Of a stretch of DNA of 64,000 bases, positions 1 to 10,707 are shown piece by piece. Position 1 is the stretch's first letter; each line of letters opens with the position of its first letter. Position numbers and translations under genes: made by a program. Where the stretch lies: positions 15,066,001-15,130,000 of the forward strand of contig NC_087104.1 of the NCBI RefSeq assembly GCF_963855985.1, read 5' to 3'. The notes beneath the pieces are model-generated. The model was not told the origin of the DNA. It did no database searches and saw only the letters and a program-made list of their open reading frames with translations. Source of the stretch: Ostrinia nubilalis. Taxonomy: Eukaryota; Arthropoda; Insecta; Lepidoptera; Crambidae.

Positions 1-2052
1 CGTTCAGCGGTCCAGGTGTCCTGACGTGGTATTACGGCGGCGCGGGACCCTCGTCAAAGCGCAAAAATAATCTCTCCGCTGCGGCGATAATCTCCCGCCT
101 TTGTCGGCGGCGGCCATCGTGTTTCTGCGTCGACGCTTTTTTCCTAATACACATTAAACAACATCCTTTTGATTGGAGGTTGACATTATTATTAGCGTTG
201 TCAAAAATTGGGTGAAAGTGTTATGTGATGTTTTTTAGCGATGGATAACAATTGGTGCACGATGTTTAACTATGCAAAAACTGTATTATCATTAGATATA
301 AAGTCGAAATTACGAAATTACTAAGTTATATGGTTTTATGATAGAGTCTGAAAACTGTTAAGCTGGAGAAACTATTACGTAGCGACTTCCGTGAGCAACG
401 AAATAATGAATAAAAGCTCTTAGTGGGGCTTAACTAAACTAATCTTTTGCCACACGTAAGTCGTTACAAAGTCACCGTCGTCGTTAGAGCTGAGTTTATT
501 ACACTAAAAGCCTATGAACACATTTATTAATTAAAAAACATTTACAACAGGTTAAGAGTACAAGTTGAAAGACAGAGAAAGATTTGCAACTCCTCCCTGC
601 TTTTTTCTTGGTTTAGCTATTTGTTAGGTTTTCTAGGTCAAAATAAAATAAAAATAAATGCTCGATAAAATAAATTCACGCTGGTGTAGATGTGTAGGTT
701 ATACATTCACATTTCACTTATATGAATGCACTCGTCCGAATGGGGCCGCGCCGGTTAGCCCGGCTCGCGACGAGTACACCGGGCTGCAATTAGTTAACTT
801 TGTTCTGTTAATTACCAACTACAACTCATTAAATTAAGGAAATGTAGAACGAATTGAATAAAGGTAGGTGGAATTTACCTCATTATTAAAACACTTTGTG
901 GCCACTGCGAATGCGGGATAAAATCTAAATTATTTATGTGCAATATTTTGATCACTATTGGACTCGACTTTAAAGAGCTTTATACAACTTTATATTAAAC
1001 TGGACCGCAATTTGTTTATTTACCACCTAGTTGTGGTCACACCTACCATACAATATTTTATAGAGTATTATGTTTAAAAGTAGAGTTAAAAAAATATTGT
1101 TCAACTTTGAATGTCCACTGTCTTTTGTAGAAAAGACTTCAATGATTGCCAAATTCAGTGGAATTTATATTAGTACGTCTCCAAATAAATATTATAATAG
1201 TTTTAAAACATTATAAAACTTTGCAGACAAAAGGTTTGCAGCTCCCTTTGTGCAGTGGAGCGTTAAATTATTAAATTAATTATAAGTTTTGATAAAAATA
1301 AGCAAAGCGTTTATTAACTAAGTGAAAACATAACTCGAGCACTGTACAATGAAAGTCCATGCAAGCGTTTATTGCACTTTTAGTTAATACCTCATGTATA
1401 CCTTACGTTAAGTTAAACTCAGGCAGGTACAATAGTGAATGCCTTTTATCTGCCAGTATACTGCAAACGTGCCGTCCTAAATTTGACTCTATATCAAAGA
1501 GCTAAAGTTTTTATTTTGTTCAGTCGCAGTTGCGAGCTTATTCTAGCAAACTACATCATAAATTAAACTCTGTCAGCTAGTAATAAAGTTCAATAACGCT
1601 TGGCCAGTGTTGCGTGTTTAGAGTACTGGCAGTTTGTAGCACTCGACAAGTCTGTCGAACTCTACCACACTATTCACGTGCAACTTGTGAGTAATTGCGT
1701 TTGTAATAGTTTTATCTTCATGTTTTGTAAACGGTCAACAGTTTGCTCCTGCTTTTTTGTGATTTTTGGATAAGGATATTATTGTAACATTAAAAAGTAT
1801 AATAATTTAAAACATAATAGGCCACTTGTTTTTGAGTTCTGGGACAAAGTTTTGAAAGTTCCGATTGGTGACAGACACTGACAGACTTGGTGACTTTAAT
1901 TAATATTACTTATCGCCTGACAAGTGACAGACAGCTGTGACTTTTAAGTTTGCTACAATTAACTACGAGTATTTAATTAAGTTTGTTTGCTTGCAAGGTG
2001 CAGATTATGCTAACAAAATGTATTAAATTGAAGGAGATCTTACACTAGCGAT
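1..2052. other. AT-rich intergenic or intronic DNA, nothing recognised
   Basis: No reading frame, RNA gene or repeat family is recognisable. Two GC-rich islands (about 1-150 and 735-790) stand out from the AT-rich background but have no coding or promoter pattern I can support. Confidence 0.5.
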
Positions 2053-2055
2053 TAA

Positions 2056-2173
2056 CCCCCTTACTAATAAAACTTACACGCTCGGTGATCAGTGTTTTAA
2101 AGTGACGTTTAGTATGGAAATGTCATTTTAAAACAGTGATCAACAACTGTATAACTTTTTATTAGTAAGGAGG
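2056..2173. mobile_element. 118-bp MITE, PIF/Harbinger-like
   Basis: The ends are inverted repeats: CCCCCTTACTAATAAAA on the left matches, with one change, the reverse complement of the right end, and internal arms (TGATCA...TTTTAAA) also pair. The trinucleotide TAA lies just outside both ends (2053-2055 and 2174-2176), the target duplication expected of PIF/Harbinger elements. It has no coding capacity and would depend on a transposase made elsewhere. CCCCCTTA-ended MITEs are, to my knowledge, abundant in Lepidoptera; the superfamily rests on duplication length alone. Confidence 0.7.
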
Positions 2174-2176
2174 TAA

Positions 2177-4151
2177 GTATTTTGCGGTAATTTATGATCC
2201 ATAATGCAAAATAATCTAATACGATGGTGATGAATAGACTATAATTATTTGGTTTGGCTTTAACTCTATTGCTTTTGGTAAATTAGATACCTACTTTATT
2301 TAAATAGGTAAGGTGAAACAAACAAATATTCATCTTAGTCGAAAATATCACTCAGACTCAGCATTATGATTATACATAACTAAAAGTAACCAATATTCAA
2401 TATCTTACAATTGGCTATAAAATCTTTTAAAACTATTGCGTAGCACAGACAAACCAACTTTCAGCACTTCGCATCGGCCGCACCCTCAGATCATAGAAGG
2501 GAATAGATGTGAAACGGGGGCGTGGCGCGTGTCTCCGCGATATGCCCAGAAACGAACATCGCCCGCGACGCCAGGTTAGTCGCGATTCAGTCGTACTGAG
2601 GAAATGTTCTCCGATATTGTTGGATAATGCGTCGTAACGTGCAATAACATAAGTGAAACGAAGAACTACAGGAACAATGAAGTCATTTACCACATGTAAG
2701 TATTGCAAATCCATTGGTATTTTGCTTATAAATAAAAAAAACTAAACATTTTTACGAACGAATTCAGTGCCGTGACATTTACTGCGATATCGAAATTAGT
2801 GGTGATAAAAATTCAAACACGTTGTACATTGACGATTTAGTTAGCAACCACTTTATGTCATGCGTAACTACTGCGCAATGTATTTTATTTCTTCCGATAG
2901 CCACTGACACGTGAAAATACACAGTACGGCCGCATGTGCCGGTCGTAACATAGTGCAGGGCTCGTGTTCTAATACGGTTTCCTATTATCGATAAATAGAA
3001 GTAAATTATTATTTTCTATTTTCTAATTTTGAATGAAAAAATCATGAGTTGCTTGCGATTTTTAAGTTTTTACAAAAACAATAATAATAGTAGAAGGGAT
3101 TAGTAACTGTCAACTATGTAATTACTATAAGAGCTAGTTGAAAGCCTAATATAGGCATTATTTTTGATAAACATAGGCGGTACGAATTTCGCCATAATTA
3201 AAAAGTTAATGCGCGATAGTAGTTAATAATAATTACAGTGATCCTGTTATTATTATTAAAGTAAATAATAATATATTACCAATATTGTAAATACTGGTAA
3301 AAATCGCAAGTACCTACTTAACCCATGACTTTTCATACAAACTTTGTCAGTCTATAACTTCTATACTCCATCGATAACGACATTGAGCTTTGGTTGGGGT
3401 AAATTAATATAAGGTAACTTCATTTAGTCCCAATAATTGATTCTGAGTTTTTCGTCCATACAAAATGGAACTGACTCCTTCATGCAAAAATCGTTAAAGA
3501 ACATAATAATAACGTATAATAATAAAAAGGTTTTCATACAAGCATTTTTTAAACCAATTTCGAGCCTTGCCCCCAGGATTTAAAGTATCGATATCTTATC
3601 GACTCCATTTTATCTTTCTTCTCTCTAATTGCTTTTTTCAAAGTGTGCGTCACGTCACGCGGCCATTGATTGGCCATAAGGCACGCCTTCTGGCCAATCA
3701 CAGCACTTTTAAGCCGGTTGCAGATGTTGTCGTAGACTCTCAGTCGCTTTGTTTTTACACAGTTGAATGTGTGTGTGGGAGCTGTGGTGGGGGAAATGTG
3801 GGGACACTGGTTCTCGTTGTAGTTACGCGCGACTTCATATCTATTCTCTTTCTATGATCTGAGGCCGCACCCTATTTGAGCTGCTCTCAGGCGGGACGCT
3901 CTTAAAACAAATACCGAACCGAAAGCTGAAAAAGCGGAAAAATGTTGAATTGCTTCAGATGAGGCGCCGCCGTTACGCCGCGGCGACAGTTCCGTTGCTT
4001 TCAATCAATCGCTTTCGAGCTTGGGCTTTATGATTTCAATAAAAACGTGACTATTCCTTGAAGAAAATTGAATCAGAATTCAGGTATTTTCTTGCTATTA
4101 TATCAGTATTTGAGAATAATAGAGCGACTTGATATTTTGGAGAAATGATTT
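2177..4151. other. Intergenic; no gene recognised apart from a weak promoter candidate
   Basis: Mostly AT-rich. A 93-codon minus-strand frame (2433-2714) overlaps a GC-rich patch but has no recognisable domain or splice context. The only patterned segment is the CCAAT/Inr arrangement near 3665-3745, listed separately. Confidence 0.45.
3667..3745 (+). promoter_or_regulatory. Weak core promoter candidate (paired CCAAT boxes, TATA-like, Inr)
   Basis: Two oppositely oriented ATTGG/CCAAT motifs sit around 3667-3698, a TATA-like TTTTAAG at 3707-3713, and a full initiator TCAGTC at 3740-3745 about 30 bp downstream. No DPE match lies at +28 and no downstream coding exon was recognised. The spacing is right but the motifs are short, so this may be chance. 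Confidence 0.25.
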
Positions 4152-4155
4152 CTCG

Positions 4156-4741
4156 TGTGGCGTTTAACCTCTTAAAATTAAGTTAATATATATTTTTCAT
4201 AGTTTATCTTAAATTAATATAATTGTAAAAATATTATAAATATGTATCTGTACTAAACCTACTTAACGTAACTACACTGTGTATAATAAATAGCATACTT
4301 ATTTTTGTATAACTTTTGTCAACCTAGTTAAACGCACAAACACAGCGCGCAATTCGTTTTATTAGTAGATATTTTTGTGAATGCACGATCAGCACGGCGC
4401 GAGCGGCGGCGGTCGGGCCAACCGGTTCCGTGGATGAACGCCCCCCGCCGCAGCCGCCGCGTTCGCCTGACGCGCGCCAGTCGATCTTAGTCAGCTGTCG
4501 ATTTTGCATAAAAACATTGCGCGCGCGCTTAATTCATTCGTGACCTAGATAGTTTTATGTAAATTTCCGTTTCGATATTCTACTGTGATTTGTGACCTTG
4601 TTATCTATCTACTTCTTACTCCTTCTTATTGTGGACAGTTATTCTGTGTGTGATGTCAATAAACTGTTTGGTGTTTCCCTGAGACTGTGTTGTGATTTAT
4701 AAACGTCCTTACTACACACATAACAAAAGACACTTACCACA
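4156..4741 (+). repeat. 5' LTR of element A (586 bp)
   Basis: Begins TGTGG and ends CCACA. It matches 8728-9313 at every position I compared except T at 4654 versus C at 9226. A CpG-rich segment (about 4385-4480) lies in the presumed U3. A TATA-like CATAAAA (4507-4513) and a TCATTC initiator (4534-4539) suggest transcription starts near 4536. AATAAA at 4658-4663 is the likely poly(A) signal, giving approximate U3/R/U5 limits. Confidence 0.95.
4507..4539 (+). promoter_or_regulatory. Putative LTR core promoter of element A
   Basis: CATAAAA starts 29 bp upstream of the A of a TCATTC initiator (A at 4536). A poly(A) signal about 120 bp downstream would sit inside R, as a working LTR needs. The start site is inferred from motif spacing only. 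Confidence 0.4.
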
Positions 4742-4742
4742 C

Positions 4743-4753
4743 TGGTGACCCCG
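4743..4753 (+). other. Primer-binding site of element A, tRNA-Trp type
   Basis: TGGTGACCCCG begins one base after the LTR. The first 11 bases equal the tRNA-Trp primer site known from avian retroviruses; downstream bases diverge. It would prime minus-strand DNA synthesis. Confidence 0.7.
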
Positions 4754-4764
4754 TAGAACACAAG

Positions 4765-5610
4765 ATGACGAGCAAGGAAACATTCCAAGACGCTTCGGAG
4801 CAGAGTGCAGCCGCGCCCAGTGAAATTTTTAAAGTTGGTGTGCGAATACCCCCATTTTGGCCAGAAAAACCAGCAATTTGGTTCGCGCAAATAGAAGGTC
4901 AATTCCTGATATCCGGAATCACATCAGACGCAACCAAATTTTATTATGTAATTGGCCAACTCGACCAGCAGTATGCAGGGGAGGTTGAGGACATAATAAC
5001 CAACCCACCAACTACCGGCAAATTCGAGAAGCTGAAGACAGAGCTCATCAAGAGGCTTTCGGCGTCCAGGGACAAAAAAGTCAAGCAGCTCCTCGTCCAC
5101 GAAGAGCTGGGAGACCGCAAACCATCGCAGTTCCTGCGGCACCTGCAAAACCTGGCCGGCCCCGACGTCCCTGAGGAGTTCCTGAGGACAATTTGGACCA
5201 GCCGACTTCCCAGCACTACGCAGACCATCGTCGCGTCGCAGCCCTCGACGTCTCTCGAGGCCCTGGCTGATCTCGCCGATCGGATCCATGACGTAGTGCC
5301 ATCCAGCCCACACGTAGCAGCCATGTCGTCAGCCACCGCAGCCAGCAGCAGCACATTGGATACCCTAGTGCAACAGGTCGCAGCGCTAACCAAACAAGTG
5401 CAAGCTCTCACAACCGCCCAAGATCACTCGCGCTCCAGACCTACAGCGAGAGCCGCTCACCGCTCCCGCGACCGCTCCCGCTCCAACAGGTCCCAGTCGA
5501 GCTACAATAAGTACCCTATATGCTGGTACCACGCAACGCACGGGGCTAAAGCGAACAAATGTGTCAAACCGTGCGACTATAAGGCGGGAAACGCGTCGGG
5601 CGGACGGTAA
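4765..5610 (+). CDS. gag: Gag polyprotein of element A
   Basis: A 281-residue structural protein expected to form the cytoplasmic virus-like particle that packages element RNA. The ATG at 4765 is the first after the primer site. The N-terminal half carries the signature of this lineage, [14 protein letters not shown] at about residues 29-44, and a GDRKPSQFL block near 115. A Ser/Arg-rich basic stretch (about 222-248) precedes a CX2HX9CX3C knuckle (C253, H256, C266, C270) in place of the usual CCHC, presumably binding RNA. It lacks the long spacer and matrix regions of retroviral Gag. The stop overlaps the pol start as TAATG, and GGGAAAC lies 16 nt before the stop, so two routes to Pol expression exist. 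Confidence 0.93.
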   Translation: MTSKETFQDASEQSAAAPSEIFKVGVRIPPFWPEKPAIWFAQIEGQFLISGITSDATKFYYVIGQLDQQYAGEVEDIITNPPTTGKFEKLKTELIKRLSASRDKKVKQLLVHEELGDRKPSQFLRHLQNLAGPDVPEEFLRTIWTSRLPSTTQTIVASQPSTSLEALADLADRIHDVVPSSPHVAAMSSATAASSSTLDTLVQQVAALTKQVQALTTAQDHSRSRPTARAAHRSRDRSRSNRSQSSYNKYPICWYHATHGAKANKCVKPCDYKAGNASGGR

Positions 5611-5642
5611 TGGCGACTAACGCCCGCCCTAGCTCCGGTCGC
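5586..5642 (+). promoter_or_regulatory. Putative -1 ribosomal frameshift signal, gag/pol of element A
   Basis: The heptamer GGGAAAC (5586-5592) is read G GGA AAC in the gag frame, the canonical X XXY YYZ phase. After a 5-nt spacer, 5598-5603 can pair with 5624-5629 (six GC pairs). Loop bases 5613-5617 can pair with 5638-5642, giving an H-type pseudoknot with loops of 9, 6 and 8 nt. The -1 frame runs open from the heptamer into pol. The heptamer and phase are directly visible; the fold is drawn by hand. Confidence 0.75.
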
Positions 5643-8600
5643 TTGTTTGTCACGGACCACCGGACGAAAGTGCAGTTTCTGGTCGATACTGGTAGCGACC
5701 TCTGCGTTTTCCCACGGTCTGCATTAAAGGAGCGACGTCTACCGACAAATTACCAACTATGCGCAGCGAACGGATCTACAATAAATACCTACGGTTACGC
5801 ACATCTCGTTCTAAACCTAGGCCTACGCCGCGACTTTGCTTGGCGATTCATAGTAGCCGATGTTACGAAGCCGATAATAGGTGTTGATTTTTTATCTTTT
5901 TATAATCTGATTGTAGATTGTAGACATCAACGCCTCATCGACAACAACACTACGCTCGCGACCCAGGCTTCGCCTGCCAGCTCAACAGATGCGATTTCCT
6001 CGGTCAAGGTAATTACCGGTGCCTCTGTATACCACGACATACTACGGGAATACCCAGACATCACCCGTCCTTCTGGTATACTCCGCACGCCGGCTCATAA
6101 CACGGTGCATCATATTCGCACCACACCTGGCCCACCTATTTGTAGTACACCGCGTCGACTGGCACCTGACAAACTAAAAATTGCCAAGGAAGAGTTTGAC
6201 TCGATGCTCAAGAACGGCACCGCCAGACCTTCCGAGTCACCCTGGTCTTCCCCACTACACCTGGCCCCTAAGAAGGACAGCGGATGGCGCCCCTGCGGCG
6301 ACTACAGGATGCTTAATGCCAGAACCATTCCCGACAGGTACCCCATCCGCCACATCCACGACTTCTCTCACAGTCTTTCCGGATGCCAGGTCTTTTCCAC
6401 TATCGATTTGGTAAAAGCTTACAACCAGATCCCCGTCTTCATCGACGATATCCCGAAGACCGCTATCACCACGCCATTCGGTCTATACGAATTTCCGTTC
6501 ATGACGTTCGGACTTCGAAATGCCGGGCAGACATTCCAGCGATTCGTCGACGAGATGCTGAGGGGACTGGATTTTTGCTACGCCTACCTGGACGATTTCC
6601 TGGTCTTTTCGAAGGACCAGAGTACCCACGAGGCCCACCTACGCCAGCTCTTCTCCAGACTTCAACAGTATGGCATGGTCATCAACACTAATAAGTGCGT
6701 GTTCGGCGTATCTCAGGTCACTTTCCTCGGCTACCGTATTTCTGCTGCCGGTACAATGCCGCTACCTGAGAAGGTGGAAGCCATCCAGTCCTATCCGACC
6801 CCAAAAACCGTGAGAGAGTTACGAAGATTTCTGGGCATGATCAACTTTTACAGGCGATTTATACCTGACGCAGCCGAGCACCAAGCACCCCTCAACGCAC
6901 TCCTCACCGGCTCGGTCAAGGGCTCACACCCCGTAAGTTTCTCCAAAGCAGAACACGACGCCTTTGCCAAATGTAAAGAGAGTCTATGCCGAGCAACACT
7001 GCTAGCACATCCTAACTGCGAAGCCAGACTAGCCATCGTTACAGATGCCTCTGACTCTGCAATTGGCGGCGCGTTGCAGCAACAACGAGACGGTTTATGG
7101 GAGCCACTCGCATTCTTCTCCCGCAAGTTGAACACCACACAACAGAAGTATTCCCCATATGACCGAGAACTGCTTGCTGTATACGAGTCGATCAAATACT
7201 TCAGGCACATGGTGGAAGCTCGCCACTTCACCGTCTACTGCGACCATAAACCCATCTGTTACGCATTTCATAACAGAAAAGAGAATTGCTCACCAAGACA
7301 GTTCAGACACCTGGACTACATCTCGCAGTTTACCACGGACATCAGACATATTTCTGGTAAGGATAACGTTGTAGCTGATGCTCTTTCACGGGTAAACGAG
7401 ATCGTTCAGCCCGTTGACATTGCCCAACTAGCCAAATCACAACTTTCCGATCCAGAACTCCAGCTACTCCTCGACAACACGACGTCGTTACGCCTAAAAA
7501 AGGTTAAACTGCCGGGATTGAGCTCTGAACTGTACTGCGATGAAAGTAGTGAGACTTTACGACCTTACGTCACGAAAGAAATGCGTAAACAGGTTTTCGA
7601 GAGCATACACTCCCTCAATCATCCGGGGGCGACAGCTACGACGAAGATGGTCACAGAACGCTTCGTTTGGCCCGGAGTAAGGAGAGACTGCCGCGAATGG
7701 ACACGCGCCTGCATCGCCTGTCAACGTGCAAAGGTTACCCGCCATGTTCATTCTCCACTCGGCACGTTCAAACTCCCGCGTACCAGATTCACGAAGATCC
7801 ACATTGATCTAATCGGACCCCTGCCACCATCCCAAGGTTATCGCTACTGCCTTACAATTGTCGACCGTTTCACGCGCTGGCCTGAGGCAATACCGTTGCA
7901 GGACATAACGGCAGAGACCGTAGCAAGAGCACTTGTTCAAGGCTGGATAGCTCGCTTCGGTTGTCCTACTGAAATCGTCACAGACAGAGGCCGACAATTT
8001 GAGTCCACGCTCTTTAACCGCTTAGCCGAGCTAGCAGGATTCCAACGTCGCCGTACCACTGCCTATCACCCGGCCTGCAATGGGCTAGTCGAGAGATTCC
8101 ATCGACAGTTGAAGGCCGCTATTACCTGTCACGCCAATAGTAACTGGGTGGAGTCCCTCCCGCTGGTGCTGCTAGGTATACGGGCTACACACAAAGAAGA
8201 CCTCCACGCATCACCAGCCGAGCTAGTTTATGGTGAGACCCTACGCCTACCAGGAGAATTTTTCGAGCACCAAACTGACAATGTACCGGACTTGACCGAT
8301 TTCACCCATAGAATACGTCAGTTCGCACGCAACTTGCTCCCAGCTCCTGCTTCCCGACACATAACCAAATACCCAGTCTTCGTATTCAAAGATCTGGCTA
8401 CTTGCAAATACGTATTTCTTAGGGACAATACAACACACGGATCATTTCAACCGGCTTATACCGGCCCCCATGAAGTACTAGAGCGAGGAGATAAGATTTT
8501 TAAAATCATCGTAAATGGGAAACCGGCGACTGTCTCGATCGATCGGGTCAAACCCACATATTCACTTCGCGAGACACACCCCGAGACCAAAACATCCCCA

Positions 8601-8705
8601 GATTATCAAGGGCAAAAAACCACTCCTGAAACCGAACAAGATAATAATATTAGAACGACACGGTCAGGACGTAAAGTACGTTTCCCAGATTATTATCGCC
8701 CGTAA
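5610..8705 (+). CDS. pol: Pol polyprotein of element A (PR-RT-RNase H-IN)
   Basis: A 1031-codon frame in the -1 phase relative to gag, already open upstream from 5592. Domains in order: aspartic protease with DTGS at residue 26; reverse transcriptase with YLDD at 326-329; RNase H with its TDAS aspartate at 479; integrase with an HHCC zinc module ending ACIAC, a D733/D792/E828 core (35 residues between the last two) and a GPH variant of the GPY/F module. These process the polyprotein, copy RNA to DNA and insert it. No stop or frameshift was found. Pol may be made by frameshifting at GGGAAAC, by reinitiation at the overlapping TAATG, or both. Confidence 0.95.
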   Translation: MATNARPSSGRLFVTDHRTKVQFLVDTGSDLCVFPRSALKERRLPTNYQLCAANGSTINTYGYAHLVLNLGLRRDFAWRFIVADVTKPIIGVDFLSFYNLIVDCRHQRLIDNNTTLATQASPASSTDAISSVKVITGASVYHDILREYPDITRPSGILRTPAHNTVHHIRTTPGPPICSTPRRLAPDKLKIAKEEFDSMLKNGTARPSESPWSSPLHLAPKKDSGWRPCGDYRMLNARTIPDRYPIRHIHDFSHSLSGCQVFSTIDLVKAYNQIPVFIDDIPKTAITTPFGLYEFPFMTFGLRNAGQTFQRFVDEMLRGLDFCYAYLDDFLVFSKDQSTHEAHLRQLFSRLQQYGMVINTNKCVFGVSQVTFLGYRISAAGTMPLPEKVEAIQSYPTPKTVRELRRFLGMINFYRRFIPDAAEHQAPLNALLTGSVKGSHPVSFSKAEHDAFAKCKESLCRATLLAHPNCEARLAIVTDASDSAIGGALQQQRDGLWEPLAFFSRKLNTTQQKYSPYDRELLAVYESIKYFRHMVEARHFTVYCDHKPICYAFHNRKENCSPRQFRHLDYISQFTTDIRHISGKDNVVADALSRVNEIVQPVDIAQLAKSQLSDPELQLLLDNTTSLRLKKVKLPGLSSELYCDESSETLRPYVTKEMRKQVFESIHSLNHPGATATTKMVTERFVWPGVRRDCREWTRACIACQRAKVTRHVHSPLGTFKLPRTRFTKIHIDLIGPLPPSQGYRYCLTIVDRFTRWPEAIPLQDITAETVARALVQGWIARFGCPTEIVTDRGRQFESTLFNRLAELAGFQRRRTTAYHPACNGLVERFHRQLKAAITCHANSNWVESLPLVLLGIRATHKEDLHASPAELVYGETLRLPGEFFEHQTDNVPDLTDFTHRIRQFARNLLPAPASRHITKYPVFVFKDLATCKYVFLRDNTTHGSFQPAYTGPHEVLERGDKIFKIIVNGKPATVSIDRVKPTYSLRETHPETKTSPDYQGQKTTPETEQDNNIRTTRSGRKVRFPDYYRP

Positions 8706-8715
8706 CCCGGTCTCT

Positions 8716-8727
8716 GGAGGGGGGTGA
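8716..8727 (+). other. Polypurine tract of element A
   Basis: GGAGGGGGGTGA directly abuts the 3' LTR, the expected site of plus-strand priming, and starts 10 nt after the pol stop codon. Confidence 0.8.
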
Positions 8728-9313
8728 TGTGGCGTTTAACCTCTTAAAATTAAGTTAATATATATTTTTCATAGTTTATCTTAAATTAATATAATTGTAA
8801 AAATATTATAAATATGTATCTGTACTAAACCTACTTAACGTAACTACACTGTGTATAATAAATAGCATACTTATTTTTGTATAACTTTTGTCAACCTAGT
8901 TAAACGCACAAACACAGCGCGCAATTCGTTTTATTAGTAGATATTTTTGTGAATGCACGATCAGCACGGCGCGAGCGGCGGCGGTCGGGCCAACCGGTTC
9001 CGTGGATGAACGCCCCCCGCCGCAGCCGCCGCGTTCGCCTGACGCGCGCCAGTCGATCTTAGTCAGCTGTCGATTTTGCATAAAAACATTGCGCGCGCGC
9101 TTAATTCATTCGTGACCTAGATAGTTTTATGTAAATTTCCGTTTCGATATTCTACTGTGATTTGTGACCTTGTTATCTATCTACTTCTTACTCCTTCTTA
9201 TTGTGGACAGTTATTCTGTGTGTGACGTCAATAAACTGTTTGGTGTTTCCCTGAGACTGTGTTGTGATTTATAAACGTCCTTACTACACACATAACAAAA
9301 GACACTTACCACA
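8728..9313 (+). repeat. 3' LTR of element A (586 bp)
   Basis: Same length and ends as the 5' LTR, with one substitution (C at 9226). AATAAA at 9230-9235 is the probable polyadenylation signal. CTCG follows as the second target-site copy. Confidence 0.95.
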
Positions 9314-9317
9314 CTCG

Positions 9318-10707
9318 GTATTTGCGACGATTGTTTTGGAAATAATATGTTTCTTTTTTGCTTAGTAACACATCGGGTGGAAATATTATATGTTTCATGA
9401 ATGGTATTCCGCTTTTAGTCATCCTAATTCGCTTTATTTTGGCGAGGCATCGTAATAACAACGGCGTCATTAAAAATAATTTACGTATAACAATTTAAAA
9501 TCTTAGACGTTTATAGGTGAGATTATAAAGTTCGAGTTCGAGTCCTTGGTCGCGTAATATCATACGTAATGCCACCCCGGCGTCCCCTCGGCAATCAATA
9601 GCCGAAGAGGATCCAAATCCAAAGCTCTCACTCGTCACTCGCGCCCCGCTAGTGCTTTGAACATTCAACATTACAATTTGCCCTCTTTCCTCGCTGCGCC
9701 TTTGTAGTTTCCAATCACAAGTGAAATCTTTCTTTTGTCCACAAAAAGCGGCGAATACGAGTTAAGGTTTTATTATAATCACTTATTTCTCTTTGTGCGG
9801 AAAATGTGGGTTGATTGTAAGTGCTTGTGGAAGGCAATGTGTGAAACTTAGGGGGATTATATACTTGCACATTCGCTTAGTTTTTGTTTAGTAGGGAAAC
9901 ACATTTAACAAGATAATTATGATCTCTACGTGTGTGACTGTTTGTATTATTATTATAAAGAGCTGTGGTTTTCTGAATAAAGAAAAATAAAATAAAATGA
10001 AATGACAAAAGCTATGTTTTTTGTAAAATTTTTACCCTGACAATCCTGCCGGTGTCTTATTTGCGTTATGGAAGTTTTTCGTGTCTTTCTTTGTACTTTT
10101 ATAGCTAGACAGTAAAGTCTAAGCACGCGTCCAAGATTTTTTGATAAGAATTTCATAGTCTTAGCGACTTAAGAGTTAAGAGCTTGTAGTAACTAAATAT
10201 TAATTAAAGGTTTTAACTGTTAAGCCACTTAAAATTCAACGGTTATCAAACGTTTTATAGATATTGCGTATTATTCCTTTATCTAGCGGCTTTAATTCGT
10301 TGTTTACCAAGATACAAGAACGTCTACAATTGGTAATATAACTTGGATATTATTCGCTGGGATCCAATTACCATGGCTCTCTTATTCATAAAGATAATTC
10401 AGTTGTGCGAGGCCGCTCTATCTCGCTTAGTTTGTAGTCATGTTTGCAAACTAATTTCAACTTTGATTGGGAACGAGCGAAAGAAGGAATTAGACTATAT
10501 CTTAATGTAAAGGTATTTTACTGAGATCAAAGTTATCTTACAATAAATATTGTAAATATGAAATAGAATTGCTAGAATATACAAACACAAGGCGACTAGT
10601 TTTGTTTGTAACCTTTACTTTAGTCATTAGTGAAATAGGAATAACTTAAAAATTATTCGCACTAAATTTAAATAAATTTCCAAGAAAACATAATTTGTAA
10701 GCAATTC
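9318..10707. other. Intergenic; contains one LINE-type 3' end
   Basis: Apart from the segment at 9939-9999, listed separately, I recognise no gene or repeat. Confidence 0.45.
9939..9999 (+). repeat. Retroelement 3' end copy (partner at 22261-22321)
   Basis: About 60 bp containing ATTATTATTATAAAGAGC and GAATAAA followed by an A-rich tail. It recurs almost unchanged in inverse orientation at 22261-22321. The AATAAA plus A-rich terminus suggests a poly(A)-type retroelement 3' end; the family is unknown. Confidence 0.5.

Larger units (their letters stand above)
4152..9317 (+). mobile_element. Element A: complete Ty3/gypsy LTR retrotransposon, CsRn1-like
   Basis: A 5158-bp element (4156-9313) with 586-bp LTRs, TGTGG...CCACA termini and a 4-bp CTCG target duplication at 4152-4155 and 9314-9317. 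Order: LTR, primer site, gag, pol (protease, RT, RNase H, integrase), polypurine tract, LTR. The integrase-last order defines Ty3/gypsy. The Gag CX2HX9CX3C knuckle and a TGGTGACCCCG primer site, as for tRNA-Trp, fit my recollection of the CsRn1 lineage, to which Kabuki of Bombyx mori may belong. Both ORFs are open and the LTRs differ at one site, so the copy is very recent and may be competent. There is no env-like ORF: pol stops 22 bp before the 3' LTR. Confidence 0.95.

Noticed and set aside
4924..5411. Minus-strand frames of 129 and 155 codons inside gag of element A
   Set aside because: They are antisense to a clearly coding gag with its motifs on the plus strand; no domain in either.
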